Shown: positions 19,006 through 26,805, numbered from the stretch's first letter. The stretch: DNA of 50,273 nucleotides from Verrucomicrobiales bacterium (GCA_029210205.1 JARGOD010000008.1:7544-57816), one strand, 5' to 3'. A program made the numbers and translations. The notes: a model not told the origin generated them from the letters alone.

Positions 19006-19911
19006 ATGAACGTTCATCACCTTGAGCTGTTCTATTTCGTGGCAAAATTTGAAGGCATCACTGAAGCCGTTCGAAAGATGCCTTACGGGATTCAGCAGCC
19101 GGCCGTGAGTGGTCAAATTCTTCAGCTTGAGAAAGATCTCGGGGTGAAACTTTTTCACCGGCGCCCCTTCGCCCTCACCCCTGCCGGAGAAGAACTCTAC
19201 GATTTCGTCTATCCATTTTTTTCCCGCCTCGACCAGATGAAGGAGCGTCTCAGCGGAGAGGAAAGCCACCACCTCCGACTCGCCGCTTCGGCCGCAGCCT
19301 TGACCAATCATCTACCCGATGTTCTCCACAGCCTGCGTACAGAGTTTCCAACTCTCCGGCTCACACTGCGAGAGTTGAACAATGGTGACATCGAAGAAGC
19401 GCTGCGGAAACAGGAAGCGGACGTCGCCGTCGCGATCCTGCATCGAAAGTGCGGGCCCGGCATCAAAGCGGTTAAACTCATTGATTTACCCCTCGCGATT
19501 GTTGCCCCCGCCAGCTCGCCAGTTAACAAGTTCCGTGAATTGACAGCCAAAGCCATGGGCGGACAAATCCTTCAACCTCTCATCTCACTACCGAAGCACG
19601 AGCCTGTCGCTCAGCTCTTCCAGAGGGGGCTCACGGCACGCCATCTAAGCTGGGAAACCTCCGTTGAAGTCTCCGAAATCGGCCTCACCTCCAGCTATGC
19701 TGCGAGCGGTTTCGGCTTCGGCGTCACCGTCGACATTCCTGGAACTGTCTGGCCCGAAGGTATCAAAAAGATCAAGCTACCTTCCGACTTCCCACCCCTC
19801 TCAATTGGCGCTCTTCACTCCGGCGACCTCAAAAAAGTCGCGAAACGCTTCATTGATCTGGCGGCTGAACAGGCTTCTCTTCTCGAGAAAAAAAAGAAGA
19901 TTAAGAGATAG
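19006..19911 (+). CDS. LysR-family transcriptional regulator
   Basis: A 301-residue regulator. The N-terminal winged helix-turn-helix is clear: LELFYFVAKFEGITEAVRKM, then GIQQPAVSGQILQLEKDLGV and KLFHRRPFALTPAGEELYDF. A periplasmic-binding-protein-like effector domain follows from about residue 90. LysR regulators often control a divergent neighbour; hemL is divergent here with a 163-bp gap, so hemL regulation is possible but unproven. The HAD phosphatase begins 4 bp after the stop, so the two are probably one transcript. The C-terminus is lysine-rich (LLEKKKKIKR). The effector is unknown. Confidence 0.88.
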   Translation: MNVHHLELFYFVAKFEGITEAVRKMPYGIQQPAVSGQILQLEKDLGVKLFHRRPFALTPAGEELYDFVYPFFSRLDQMKERLSGEESHHLRLAASAAALTNHLPDVLHSLRTEFPTLRLTLRELNNGDIEEALRKQEADVAVAILHRKCGPGIKAVKLIDLPLAIVAPASSPVNKFRELTAKAMGGQILQPLISLPKHEPVAQLFQRGLTARHLSWETSVEVSEIGLTSSYAASGFGFGVTVDIPGTVWPEGIKKIKLPSDFPPLSIGALHSGDLKKVAKRFIDLAAEQASLLEKKKKIKR

Positions 19912-19915
19912 CCCA

Positions 19916-20581
19916 ATGCCGGAAGCCCTCATTTTTGATTTCGACGGATTGATCCTCGATACTGAAGTTCCCGTGTATGAAGCGTGGCGTCAGAACTACG
20001 AAGCGCACGATCAGACTCTCCCTCTCGAAACTTATGTGAATTGCGTCGGCAGCGATTTCAATCGCTTCGATCCTAAGGCTCACCTTGAGACTTTGACCAA
20101 TGCAGCCATCGACTGGAGTCACTGGGATCCACGACGTGAACAAATTGCCCGTGACCAAACCTTAGGCCTCACCCCATTTCCGGGGATCATCGACCTTCTC
20201 GAAGAGGCCTCGGCTTCGCAGGTGCCTTGCATCGTCGCGTCGAGTTCACCTCGAAGCTGGGTTGAGGGACATCTTGATAGGCTCGGTTTGCAGCACTATT
20301 TTGAGGCGACCCGTTGTCTCGACGATGTCGCCGCCCCGAAGCCGTCACCAGATCTGTTTATCGCGGCGGCAGAAGCGCTTTCGATCCACCCTGACAAAGC
20401 GATCGTTCTTGAAGATTCGCTCAATGGCCTCAATGCGGCGAAAGCGGCCGGAATCGATTGTGTCATTGTCCCGAATCGAATCACCGCTTCTCTCGATTTC
20501 ACCGGAGCAGCGGCAGTCTTGCCAACATTGGAAGGCGTATCGATCCGCCAATTGGCATCGATAAAGACAGGCACAGGCTAA
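19916..20581 (+). CDS. HAD-superfamily phosphatase (beta-phosphoglucomutase-like)
   Basis: A 221-residue protein starting at the ATG at 19916. An in-frame extension back to 19664 overlaps the LysR gene and has no family similarity. Motif I is FDFDGLILDTE, with the nucleophile and acid/base aspartates. The cap region carries the helix-rich segment after VYEAWRQNYEAHDQTLP. Motif II is CIVASSSP, the motif III lysine is in AAPKPSPDLF, and motif IV is VLEDSLNGLNAAKAAG. The C1-cap subfamily hydrolyses or isomerises sugar phosphates; the exact substrate is not readable. It is tightly coupled to the LysR gene (4-bp spacing). Confidence 0.88.
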   Translation: MPEALIFDFDGLILDTEVPVYEAWRQNYEAHDQTLPLETYVNCVGSDFNRFDPKAHLETLTNAAIDWSHWDPRREQIARDQTLGLTPFPGIIDLLEEASASQVPCIVASSSPRSWVEGHLDRLGLQHYFEATRCLDDVAAPKPSPDLFIAAAEALSIHPDKAIVLEDSLNGLNAAKAAGIDCVIVPNRITASLDFTGAAAVLPTLEGVSIRQLASIKTGTG

Positions 20582-20646
20582 GATCTTTGCATGAGTTGAG
20601 GAAAAGATCGTCTTACCAGGGAAAGCAACCCATAGCGTTCCCGGAT

Positions 20647-21612
20647 ATGAAAACGATTTATACCCTTCCCCTTCTCTCGACGACACTTCTCGCGATCGCC
20701 CTGCCGGCATCAGCGGAGTTCAACCTCGGCAAAGCCATTCAAAAGGGCATCGAAATGAGCCAGCAAGCTGAAAGACGCCCGACTCCCCGCCCTTTCCCTG
20801 TTTATCCGGGCCAACCCAAAGTTAAACCAACTCCACCACAGCGATTCCAGCCGAAGCCGACCCCCATTTACCAGCCGAAGCCCAGTCCGTCATACAAGCC
20901 GGCCCCAAGTCCATCATATAAGCCGAAACCGAGTTCGCCGGTGCGCCCCGCTCCAATGGATCCAGGAAAGATGATTTCCGTGCTCAAAGGCACTTCTATC
21001 GCCTCCACGGCCCCACCGACGATCTCCAACCGCACGACGAAGATTGATCCAAAAGTCATGCCGAAGGGATATGAAGTCTACCGTATGAAACAAGGTCGCG
21101 ACCGGGCTGAAGGAATCTCGTCCCCTCCTGCGCAAACAACGAGAGTCAAAGACGGTCGTCCTATGGCAAGTGGAGAATCGACTCCCCCCCCTTCATCAAG
21201 TCGCCCGCCTCGTGTTGAAACGCCTCCGCCGACCCTCAACTACCGCGTCGACTCTAATACACAACTCGCAACCAGTTCAGTTCGCTTTCGTAAAGGGAGC
21301 ACCGAACTCGCTGACAGCGCGTCTTATCAATATCTCCAGAATTTGGCGTCGGCACTTCAGGACCAATCACTCATGGCACATCGCTTTGTTGTCGAAGGGC
21401 ACGCATCTGCCGATGGATCTGACTACGCAAATCTTCTTCTTTCACAACGACGGGCGAACTCCATATTCGACTTCCTGATGAGCCAGGGAGTCTCACCAGA
21501 ACGCCTCCTCGCAGTCGGACATGGCGAAAGCCATGCCCGCTTCCGCTCAGGAGATCCCGAGTATCTCCTCGCTCAGGACCGCCAGGTTGTTGTCTTCAAG
21601 TTGGCGGACTAA
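20647..21612 (+). CDS. Exported proline-rich OmpA-family protein
   Basis: A 321-residue protein from the ATG at 20647, chosen because it begins a clean signal peptide ending LLAIALPASA. The middle (about residues 40-105) is proline-rich with tandem units such as PKPTPIYQPKPSPSYKPAPS, which may span the periplasm or peptidoglycan. The C-terminal 110 residues are an OmpA-like domain: SVRFRKGSTELADSASYQYL, VVEGHASADGSDYANLLLSQ, RRANSIFDFL and AVGHGES. This fold binds the diaminopimelate of peptidoglycan and tethers the envelope to it; the R-R-A-x-S motif is present. No beta-barrel precedes it, so it is probably a periplasmic anchor. A hairpin overlaps its stop codon. Confidence 0.87.
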   Translation: MKTIYTLPLLSTTLLAIALPASAEFNLGKAIQKGIEMSQQAERRPTPRPFPVYPGQPKVKPTPPQRFQPKPTPIYQPKPSPSYKPAPSPSYKPKPSSPVRPAPMDPGKMISVLKGTSIASTAPPTISNRTTKIDPKVMPKGYEVYRMKQGRDRAEGISSPPAQTTRVKDGRPMASGESTPPPSSSRPPRVETPPPTLNYRVDSNTQLATSSVRFRKGSTELADSASYQYLQNLASALQDQSLMAHRFVVEGHASADGSDYANLLLSQRRANSIFDFLMSQGVSPERLLAVGHGESHARFRSGDPEYLLAQDRQVVVFKLAD

Positions 21613-21627
21613 ATACTCAGGTCCGCC
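21603..21627 (+). terminator. Hairpin at the end of the OmpA-like gene
   Basis: GGCGGAC (21603-21609) pairs perfectly with GTCCGCC (21621-21627) around an 11-nt loop that includes the TAA stop. Only a weak T-rich stretch follows. It sits between converging genes and could help stop transcription in both directions. Confidence 0.4.
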
Positions 21628-22042
21628 GCCTCTCATTTACCCGCATTGTAGATCACCGGCATACGGCCCTTCCACTTCTCCCAAAGAGAATCGTCGGTGA
21701 TCAATGCGTTCATGAAGCTCGCAACATTGATTCGACTCGTTTTTCCCGGGTCAAAAATCGCACTTCGGGACGGTGAAGCAAAAAGATCGTAGTCGGAAGC
21801 GGACTCATCGTTGATCAAAGTATCCGGACGAACGACGACCCACTCGACCCCAGGATGATCTTGACCAATCTTCACTCGAAGAAAATCAGCGGCTGCTTCG
21901 TTATCTCTATGAGGTGGGATAGCGATTCGCAACGCAGCAATAATGAATCTTTGGGCGAGTGATATAGGCTCGTCTAGATCACGGTTGCTATTCCCGGCTG
22001 TGTTCATGAGCACGAAACGGATTGGTGTCTTGAACGGCTTTG

Positions 22043-22050
22043 ATAAGTAG
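22043..22050. repeat. Target-site duplication, left copy
   Basis: ATAAGTAG lies directly outside the left terminal inverted repeat and is identical to 24650-24657. Eight base pairs is the usual duplication size for IS1595-family elements. The perfect match suggests a recent insertion. Confidence 0.95.
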
Positions 22051-22076
22051 GGGAATTATATACTTCGCTAACCCAT
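22051..22076 (+). repeat. Left terminal inverted repeat of the transposon
   Basis: Twenty-six bases that are the exact reverse complement of 24624-24649, beginning GGGAATTATATACTTC. This is the likely transposase binding and cleavage end. Confidence 0.95.
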
Positions 22077-22133
22077 GCCGTTGGGTGAATGTTTTTCCAA
22101 AAAAGAATTTGATTAACCCAACGCTTAGGGTTA
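22071..22133 (+). promoter_or_regulatory. Two small hairpins between the left end and the transposase gene
   Basis: ACCCA (22071-22075) pairs with TGGGT (22082-22086), and TAACCC (22114-22119) pairs with GGGTTA (22128-22133). The second lies 9 bp before the transposase ATG. They share the TAACCC core with the terminal repeat, so they could be subterminal transposase sites or RNA structures limiting read-through expression. The role is inferred. Confidence 0.4.
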
Positions 22134-22142
22134 GCCTTCTTT

Positions 22143-23054
22143 ATGAAGGACGAAATCAACGTTTTTGAGTTTTTGCAGCAGTTCCCCGATGAAGACGCTT
22201 GCGAAAGCTACATCGTAAAGAAACGCTGGCCCACTGGCATTAGCTGCCCTCACTGCAAGAATCACAACATTTACAGATTGGAGAATCAAAAGCGATTCAA
22301 ATGTGGCGGTTGTCGCAAACAATTTTCTTGCAGAACAAATTCCGTTCTTGCAGAAAGTAAGGTAAAATTGCAAAAATGGATGATGGCGGTTTGGATTTTA
22401 ACATCGCACCGCAAAGGGATTTCTAGCGTTCAGCTCTCAAAAACCCTTGGTGTGACTCAAAAAACAGCTTGGTTTCTCGGACACCGGATTCGGGAAGCAA
22501 TCTCTCAGCGCCGGTCTTTGTTCGATGGAGTGGTGGAAGTGGACGAAACCTTCATCGGTGGGAAAGAGAAGAACAAACATGCCTCAAAAAAGCTAAGACA
22601 AGGACGTGGAGCTGTAGGAAAAAAGCCAGTAGTCGGGATCAAGAATCGAAACGGTCAGGTAAAAGCGGCAGTGATTCCCGACGTTAAAGGTTCAACGCTC
22701 CACTGTAGAATTCACGGCGGAGTTGAACGCGGCGCGACCGTTTACACCGATGAACACTTGGGTTACTCCGGCCTTTCAGCGTTCTACAATCACGAGTTTG
22801 TAAAGCACGGCGCCGGTGAATATGTGAAGGGAATGGCCTCCACTAACGGCATCGAATCATTTTGGTCTCTCTTAAAGCGCGGCTACATAGGGATTTACCA
22901 CAAAATGAGTTTCAAACATCTTCAAAAATACGTCGATGAATTTTGCTTTCGCCAGAACAGCCGTGAAGGTGTCGCGATTGATGTTATCGGTGACGTGTTC
23001 TTTCGGTCCAATAATAAGCGTCTAACTTACAAACGATTGATCCATGCCTCCTAA
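22143..23054 (+). CDS. IS1595-family (ISXO2-like) DDE transposase
   Basis: A 303-residue transposase. An N-terminal zinc ribbon is formed by CPHC (Cys35, Cys38) and CGGC (Cys54, Cys57). A helix-turn-helix-like segment, SSVQLSKTLGVTQKTAWFLG, follows. The catalytic core shows VVEVDETFIGGKEK with Asp134, VYTDEHLGYSGL with Asp203, and STNGIESFWSLLKRGYIG with Asn235 and Glu238; the last block ending in a GIYH-type motif is diagnostic of this family. The length and motif order look complete, so the enzyme is probably active. Its last 11 nt overlap the methyltransferase start. No Shine-Dalgarno sequence is visible before its ATG. Confidence 0.93.
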   Translation: MKDEINVFEFLQQFPDEDACESYIVKKRWPTGISCPHCKNHNIYRLENQKRFKCGGCRKQFSCRTNSVLAESKVKLQKWMMAVWILTSHRKGISSVQLSKTLGVTQKTAWFLGHRIREAISQRRSLFDGVVEVDETFIGGKEKNKHASKKLRQGRGAVGKKPVVGIKNRNGQVKAAVIPDVKGSTLHCRIHGGVERGATVYTDEHLGYSGLSAFYNHEFVKHGAGEYVKGMASTNGIESFWSLLKRGYIGIYHKMSFKHLQKYVDEFCFRQNSREGVAIDVIGDVFFRSNNKRLTYKRLIHAS

Positions 23055-23916
23055 AACTGCCCCAACATTAGAGCCAATCGACCTGCCATTCGACGAAGCA
23101 ATGGATGCGTTGCTAGATGCCCCGAAAGAAAAAGAGGTTGTTCCTTTTCCCGTTCAAAAAGACAGCAAGATTTCACCGTGGCTTGGGAAGATCCATTTCG
23201 GTGATTGCATCGGTATAATGAATCAGATCCCCGAAGAATCGGTGGATCTAGTTGTGACCTCGCCGCCATACAACATCAAGAACAGTAGTGGCAACGGGCT
23301 AAAAAACGGAAGCGGCGGCAAGTGGGAAAATGCCGCTTTGATCAAAGGTTACAACGTGCATGATGATAACATGCCTCATGAAAAATACGTTGAGTGGCAA
23401 CGGGATTGCTTAAGGGCAATGATGCGGGTTTTGAAAAACGATGGCGCGATTTTTTATAATCATAAATGGCGAGTTCAGAATGGTCTGCTTCAAGATCGTT
23501 CTGACATTCTTGAGGGGTTCCCTGTCCGCCAGATAATTATCTGGAAGCGAAAGGGCGGAATCAATTTCAACCCCGGTTATTTTTTGCCGACCTACGAAGT
23601 TATTTACGTCATCACTAAACCTGATTTCAAGTTGGCAAAAGGCGCTAACAAAATGGGCGACGTGTGGGAGATCCCACAAACGAGAGGCATCGACCACCCC
23701 GCCCCTTTTCCCGTCGAGCTGGCTCAGCGGTGCTGTGAGGCGAGCGATGGCCCTATCGTTCTCGATCCATTTATGGGTTCAGGTTCTACTGCTATCGCGG
23801 CATCAATGTTAGGCAAGCAGTGGATTGGTATTGATATTTCTCTGGATTATTGTGAACTGGCTAAATCCCGAATTGAGGAGCATAGCTACAAAGCAAAAAT
23901 CCAGAAACATGAGTAG
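23044..23916 (+). CDS. Beta-class site-specific DNA methyltransferase of a mobile R-M system
   Basis: A 290-residue amino-group DNA methyltransferase. Catalytic motif IV is VTSPPYNI (residues 71-78) and the AdoMet-binding motif I is LDPFMGSGSTAIAA (240-253). The order IV before I, with a target-recognition region between, defines the beta class. The SPPY form is more typical of N4-cytosine methylation than of N6-adenine. It should protect sites cut by the endonuclease encoded next. Its ATG lies inside the transposase gene (11-nt overlap), so translation may be coupled. An N-terminal extension of about 45 residues precedes the core. It could act as a solitary methylase if the nuclease were dead, but the nuclease looks intact. 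Confidence 0.9.
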   Translation: MPPKTAPTLEPIDLPFDEAMDALLDAPKEKEVVPFPVQKDSKISPWLGKIHFGDCIGIMNQIPEESVDLVVTSPPYNIKNSSGNGLKNGSGGKWENAALIKGYNVHDDNMPHEKYVEWQRDCLRAMMRVLKNDGAIFYNHKWRVQNGLLQDRSDILEGFPVRQIIIWKRKGGINFNPGYFLPTYEVIYVITKPDFKLAKGANKMGDVWEIPQTRGIDHPAPFPVELAQRCCEASDGPIVLDPFMGSGSTAIAASMLGKQWIGIDISLDYCELAKSRIEEHSYKAKIQKHE

Positions 23917-24619
23917 TGCGAGCCGACCACCAAAATCATCCACCGCCACATTTGCTAAAATTAAAGCAATCTTAGGCGAACACGAAATTCCCGAAGAAAA
24001 GACCTACAACGGATCAGGGGGGCCGGGCCGCTTGCTGGAGGATTTGGTAGGAGTTGCCGAAAACAACCACGACTCACCTGATTTGGATGATTGGGAATTG
24101 AAATTTCATGGTGGTTCTGGAAATCCTGTTACTCTGTTTCACAAAGAGCCTGAGCCTCGGGGGATCATGCGGTTACTCGTTCATGAGCACGGGTGGGAAG
24201 ACGCTCTTGGCAGAATCAGTTTGCGACACACCTTTGGCGGAAAATCAGACAGAGGGTTCTATGTCGTGAATGAGGATGACCGCGTTGTGATTCGCCACGA
24301 AACTGTTGATACGGTTGTCCCGTTCTGGCGACACGACACATTGCTGAATATTCTTGGCGGAAAGTTAAGACGGCTGATTTTAGTAGAGGGCCAGACTCAC
24401 AAAAACCCGAGGCGCGTAACCTACAAATCCGCAAAAGCATTTTGGGATTTTCGGATTAGAGATTTTTGCGAGGCTATGGAAAAAGGCGATGCCTTAATTG
24501 ATTTTGACGCTCGAACAAAATTAGGACCAGGAACAGCGTTGAGAAACCACGGGACCAAAATCAGGGTGAAAGTTGAAAATCTTTCAAAATTTTATCATTC
24601 AAGTAAAACGATAACCTAG
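23909..24619 (+). CDS. MvaI/BcnI-like type II restriction endonuclease
   Basis: A 236-residue protein from the ATG at 23909, which overlaps the methyltransferase stop by 8 nt. The segment YNGSGGPGRLLEDLVGV is followed by PDLDDWELKFHGG, a PD-(D/E)xK arrangement with Asp58, Glu63 and Lys65 as likely metal-binding and catalytic residues. This pattern, the overall length and pairing with an SPPY methylase match the MvaI/BcnI family as I know it. Those enzymes act as monomers on CCWGG or CCSGG. A basic C-terminal half follows. The family call comes from recall rather than a search. Its stop lies only 4 bp before the right inverted repeat, so it fills the element to its end. Confidence 0.75.
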   Translation: MSSASRPPKSSTATFAKIKAILGEHEIPEEKTYNGSGGPGRLLEDLVGVAENNHDSPDLDDWELKFHGGSGNPVTLFHKEPEPRGIMRLLVHEHGWEDALGRISLRHTFGGKSDRGFYVVNEDDRVVIRHETVDTVVPFWRHDTLLNILGGKLRRLILVEGQTHKNPRRVTYKSAKAFWDFRIRDFCEAMEKGDALIDFDARTKLGPGTALRNHGTKIRVKVENLSKFYHSSKTIT

Positions 24620-24623
24620 CGGA

Positions 24624-24649
24624 ATGGGTTAGCGAAGTATATAATTCCC
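24624..24649 (-). repeat. Right terminal inverted repeat of the transposon
   Basis: Exact reverse complement of 22051-22076, ending in ATAATTCCC on the plus strand. Confidence 0.95.
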
Positions 24650-24657
24650 ATAAGTAG
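24650..24657. repeat. Target-site duplication, right copy
   Basis: ATAAGTAG, identical to 22043-22050, directly outside the right inverted repeat. In the reconstructed gene one copy encodes part of the Ala-Tyr-Leu seam. Confidence 0.95.
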
Positions 24658-25054
24658 GCATTACATAGTCGAGCAATCGCATCAGCAACGAGCATGCGAG
24701 GATGACCAAAGATCCCGCTGAAGCTCAGCCGGTGTCCTAGGCAGGAAGCAATCGCATCACATCCTTGTAATAGAGAAGTGAGTTCGATCTCACTCAAGTC
24801 AAGCAAGCTCGCCTCGATAACCTCTAAGTGAGGATGATCAGAGAGTGATCGAGGGAGACTTCCGCACGACCGAACGACTGCCCTCACGGAATGCCCTTTT
24901 TCCAAGAGTTGTTGAACGAGAAGGATTCCAGTCGCGCCATTTGCTCCGACGATTAGGAGAGTCATTCGCAAAGAGTAATGGCGATATCTCAGGACATCAC
25001 CTTATTTCGAACACTGACCTCAGGCCTACTGACCAAATCGGCCTAAACCCAACT

Positions 25055-26680
25055 TTACTGACCAAATTCCACGACCACGCGAAATCCATAATCGTCGTCG
25101 CGGCGATCTCGTTCATCAAAGTCCCGCAACTCACTCCGGAAATCGAGTTCGGAAAAGTTATCCCAGGCACCGCCGCGGATCACTTTGAAGAGGCGGCCTT
25201 TTTCATCCCTGGATTCTTTGAGTGAAGCATTCTCCTTGAGCATTTCGCTCGAATTCAGCTCAGGCCGATAGTCATCTTCGAGCCACTCCCATACATTGCC
25301 GGCCAAATCAAAGAATCCGTGATCGTTCGCATCATAACTGCCGACACGGGCAGTGCGTTCCGCCCCGTCATCATATTCGATTCCACCAATGACTGACTTG
25401 CTCCAGTCTCCCGGTAGATTTGATATAGCTTGGAGATCCCAGAAATTCCCCGCATTGGTTGGCGGTGGCCATTCTTCTCCCCACGGAAATCGCTCAGACC
25501 CGACTGCAGCAGACCACTCCACATCTCGAGGAAGTCGGTAGTTGTTTCCATCATGCGCAGAGAGCCAGGTCGCGAATTGTTTCGCTTCATCCCAGGTGAC
25601 GCACACGACGGGATGCTCGTCACTTTGCAGAAATCCCGGCTCTTCCCATGATGCCTTTTCACGATGGACCCAGTTGGTCGTGTAGCCGCCACCCGGCTTC
25701 TCCTTCACCTCAAAAAGGTGAGCTCCGCCTTTCTGAATGTAATCCGTAGCTTCAGTAAAAGCCCGAAAGTCTTTCACTCTCGTTTCATGAGTCGACATTA
25801 GAACTCCGGGGCGTCCTGGAACGGGACAAAATTTCATCCCAAGAGAATTGATCCAAGGTCGGTCTTTGGTCGCTTCTTTTGGAGAATTGATGACTCCGGG
25901 CAGGCCGGCGCCCTCTTCCACAAACTGGAAATTACCGTAAAACTTGCTGTTAAACCATGGCTCCTGCTCTCCTCCCGTAAGACTGGCCACATCTCCGCCT
26001 ACCGCCTTAAAGACTTCCTCGAAAGGACGACCGGGTTTTGGTAAGTGCTTAAGCAAAGCCGCCGTGTAAGGGCTGTTTTTTCCCTCCCCATCATCAGCAA
26101 CATCATCAGGGGAGGTCGAAAAAGCGATGAACATGCCCTGTGGCGCGCCTCCCGGCATCGCCAGTCCACCGGAAGAAGTGCTCCTGCTCCCGCGCCATGA
26201 TCGGGAAAAGGGATCATTCCGACAACAGTCCAGAATCAGAAGGTTCAACCCCGCCCCGGCTGTCTCCAGCCCTTCCATGATCAAATTCATCGAAAGCGTC
26301 TCGTCGGGCACCTCGTAGTCCCGTGTCATCTCCGCATCGACAGGAATTAGAAAATTTTCTCCCTTCATCTGCACGCCATGCCCAGCGAAGAAAACGAGCG
26401 CCACGGCTTCGGGATCCGGGTCAGCAGGCAAACTGTCGACGAATTCCCGAAGCGCCCGCTTCATTGATTTCAAGTCAGCATCGACCCGGAAAGTGACATC
26501 AAAATCAAGTCGGCGAAGCAACCCCGCCATGTCAGTGGCGTCGTTTGCGGGATTGCTGAGAGAGCGCGCGTGAACGTATTCGTTATTTCCGATCACCAAT
26601 GCTTTTTTCGGAGAGTCTCCTCCGATAACAAGACCGGAAAGCATGAAATAGATCAGGGAGTGGCAAAATAGAGCTCTCAT
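25055..26680 (-). CDS. Exported caspase-like (p20/metacaspase) and FGE-sulfatase-domain fusion protein
   Basis: A 541-residue protein with an N-terminal hydrophobic signal. A caspase-fold peptidase domain follows at residues 25-255: KKALVIGNNEY is the first strand, VFFAGHGVQ carries catalytic His101, and LLILDCCRNDPF carries the nucleophile, most likely Cys153 by analogy with D-x-C-R-N in orthocaspases. Residues 275-541 form a formylglycine-generating-enzyme-like fold (INSLGMKFCPVPGRPGV, HPVVCVTWDEAKQFATWLS, YRLPRDVEWSAA, DLAGNVWEWLED, VIRGGAW). The place where true FGE has its catalytic cysteines reads FRSELRDF, so this half is probably a binding module. Caspase-FGE fusions are recurrent in PVC bacteria; their targets are unknown. 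Confidence 0.88.
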   Translation of the reverse strand: MRALFCHSLIYFMLSGLVIGGDSPKKALVIGNNEYVHARSLSNPANDATDMAGLLRRLDFDVTFRVDADLKSMKRALREFVDSLPADPDPEAVALVFFAGHGVQMKGENFLIPVDAEMTRDYEVPDETLSMNLIMEGLETAGAGLNLLILDCCRNDPFSRSWRGSRSTSSGGLAMPGGAPQGMFIAFSTSPDDVADDGEGKNSPYTAALLKHLPKPGRPFEEVFKAVGGDVASLTGGEQEPWFNSKFYGNFQFVEEGAGLPGVINSPKEATKDRPWINSLGMKFCPVPGRPGVLMSTHETRVKDFRAFTEATDYIQKGGAHLFEVKEKPGGGYTTNWVHREKASWEEPGFLQSDEHPVVCVTWDEAKQFATWLSAHDGNNYRLPRDVEWSAAVGSERFPWGEEWPPPTNAGNFWDLQAISNLPGDWSKSVIGGIEYDDGAERTARVGSYDANDHGFFDLAGNVWEWLEDDYRPELNSSEMLKENASLKESRDEKGRLFKVIRGGAWDNFSELDFRSELRDFDERDRRDDDYGFRVVVEFGQ

Positions 26681-26805
26681 CGTTAGAGTTTTAGATTCGT
26701 GTTGGACGAATCAGAAATCCAGATTTGCACAAATGCTGCCTCAAATCGTCAATTCGGCACAAATCCCGAAACGACAAAAACCCTTTTCAGCCTCTTTCCG
26801 GACAA

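Larger units (their letters stand above)
22051..24649 (+). mobile_element. IS1595-family transposon carrying a type II restriction-modification system
   Basis: A 2,599-bp element bounded by perfect 26-bp terminal inverted repeats (22051-22076 and 24624-24649), both beginning GGGAATTATATACTTC. Three of the next four positions also match. An 8-bp direct repeat flanks it. Inside are three genes in one direction that overlap each other: an ISXO2/IS1595-type transposase, a beta-class DNA methyltransferase and a MvaI/BcnI-like endonuclease. The element is visibly richer in A and T than its surroundings, which fits recent transfer. IS1595 relatives with passenger genes are known. A complete R-M pair as cargo is the unusual point. 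Confidence 0.95.
21633..24965 (-). pseudogene. NAD(P)-binding (NmrA/SDR-like) oxidoreductase gene interrupted by an IS1595-family transposon
   Basis: The N-terminal half (24658-24965) encodes MTLLIVGANGATGILLVQQL, a Rossmann start with the GxxGxxG dinucleotide motif. The C-terminal half (21633-22050) encodes WVVVRPDTLINDE through a normal end. Between them lies the transposon at 22051-24649. Removing it and one copy of the 8-bp duplication joins the halves into an uninterrupted frame of 726 nt (241 residues). The seam reads smoothly as RLCNAYLSKPFKTPIRFVLM. The pre-insertion gene was therefore a small atypical SDR of the NAD(P)H-binding type. The current frame reads into the element and stops at 24561, giving at most a truncated product of about 134 residues. 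I start the gene at ATG 24965. Confidence 0.9.

Noticed and set aside
24561-24971. A 136-residue minus-strand ORF with a Rossmann start read as an intact gene
   Set aside because: Its last codons run into the transposon; the joined sequence after element removal shows that it is only the N-terminal part of a longer gene.
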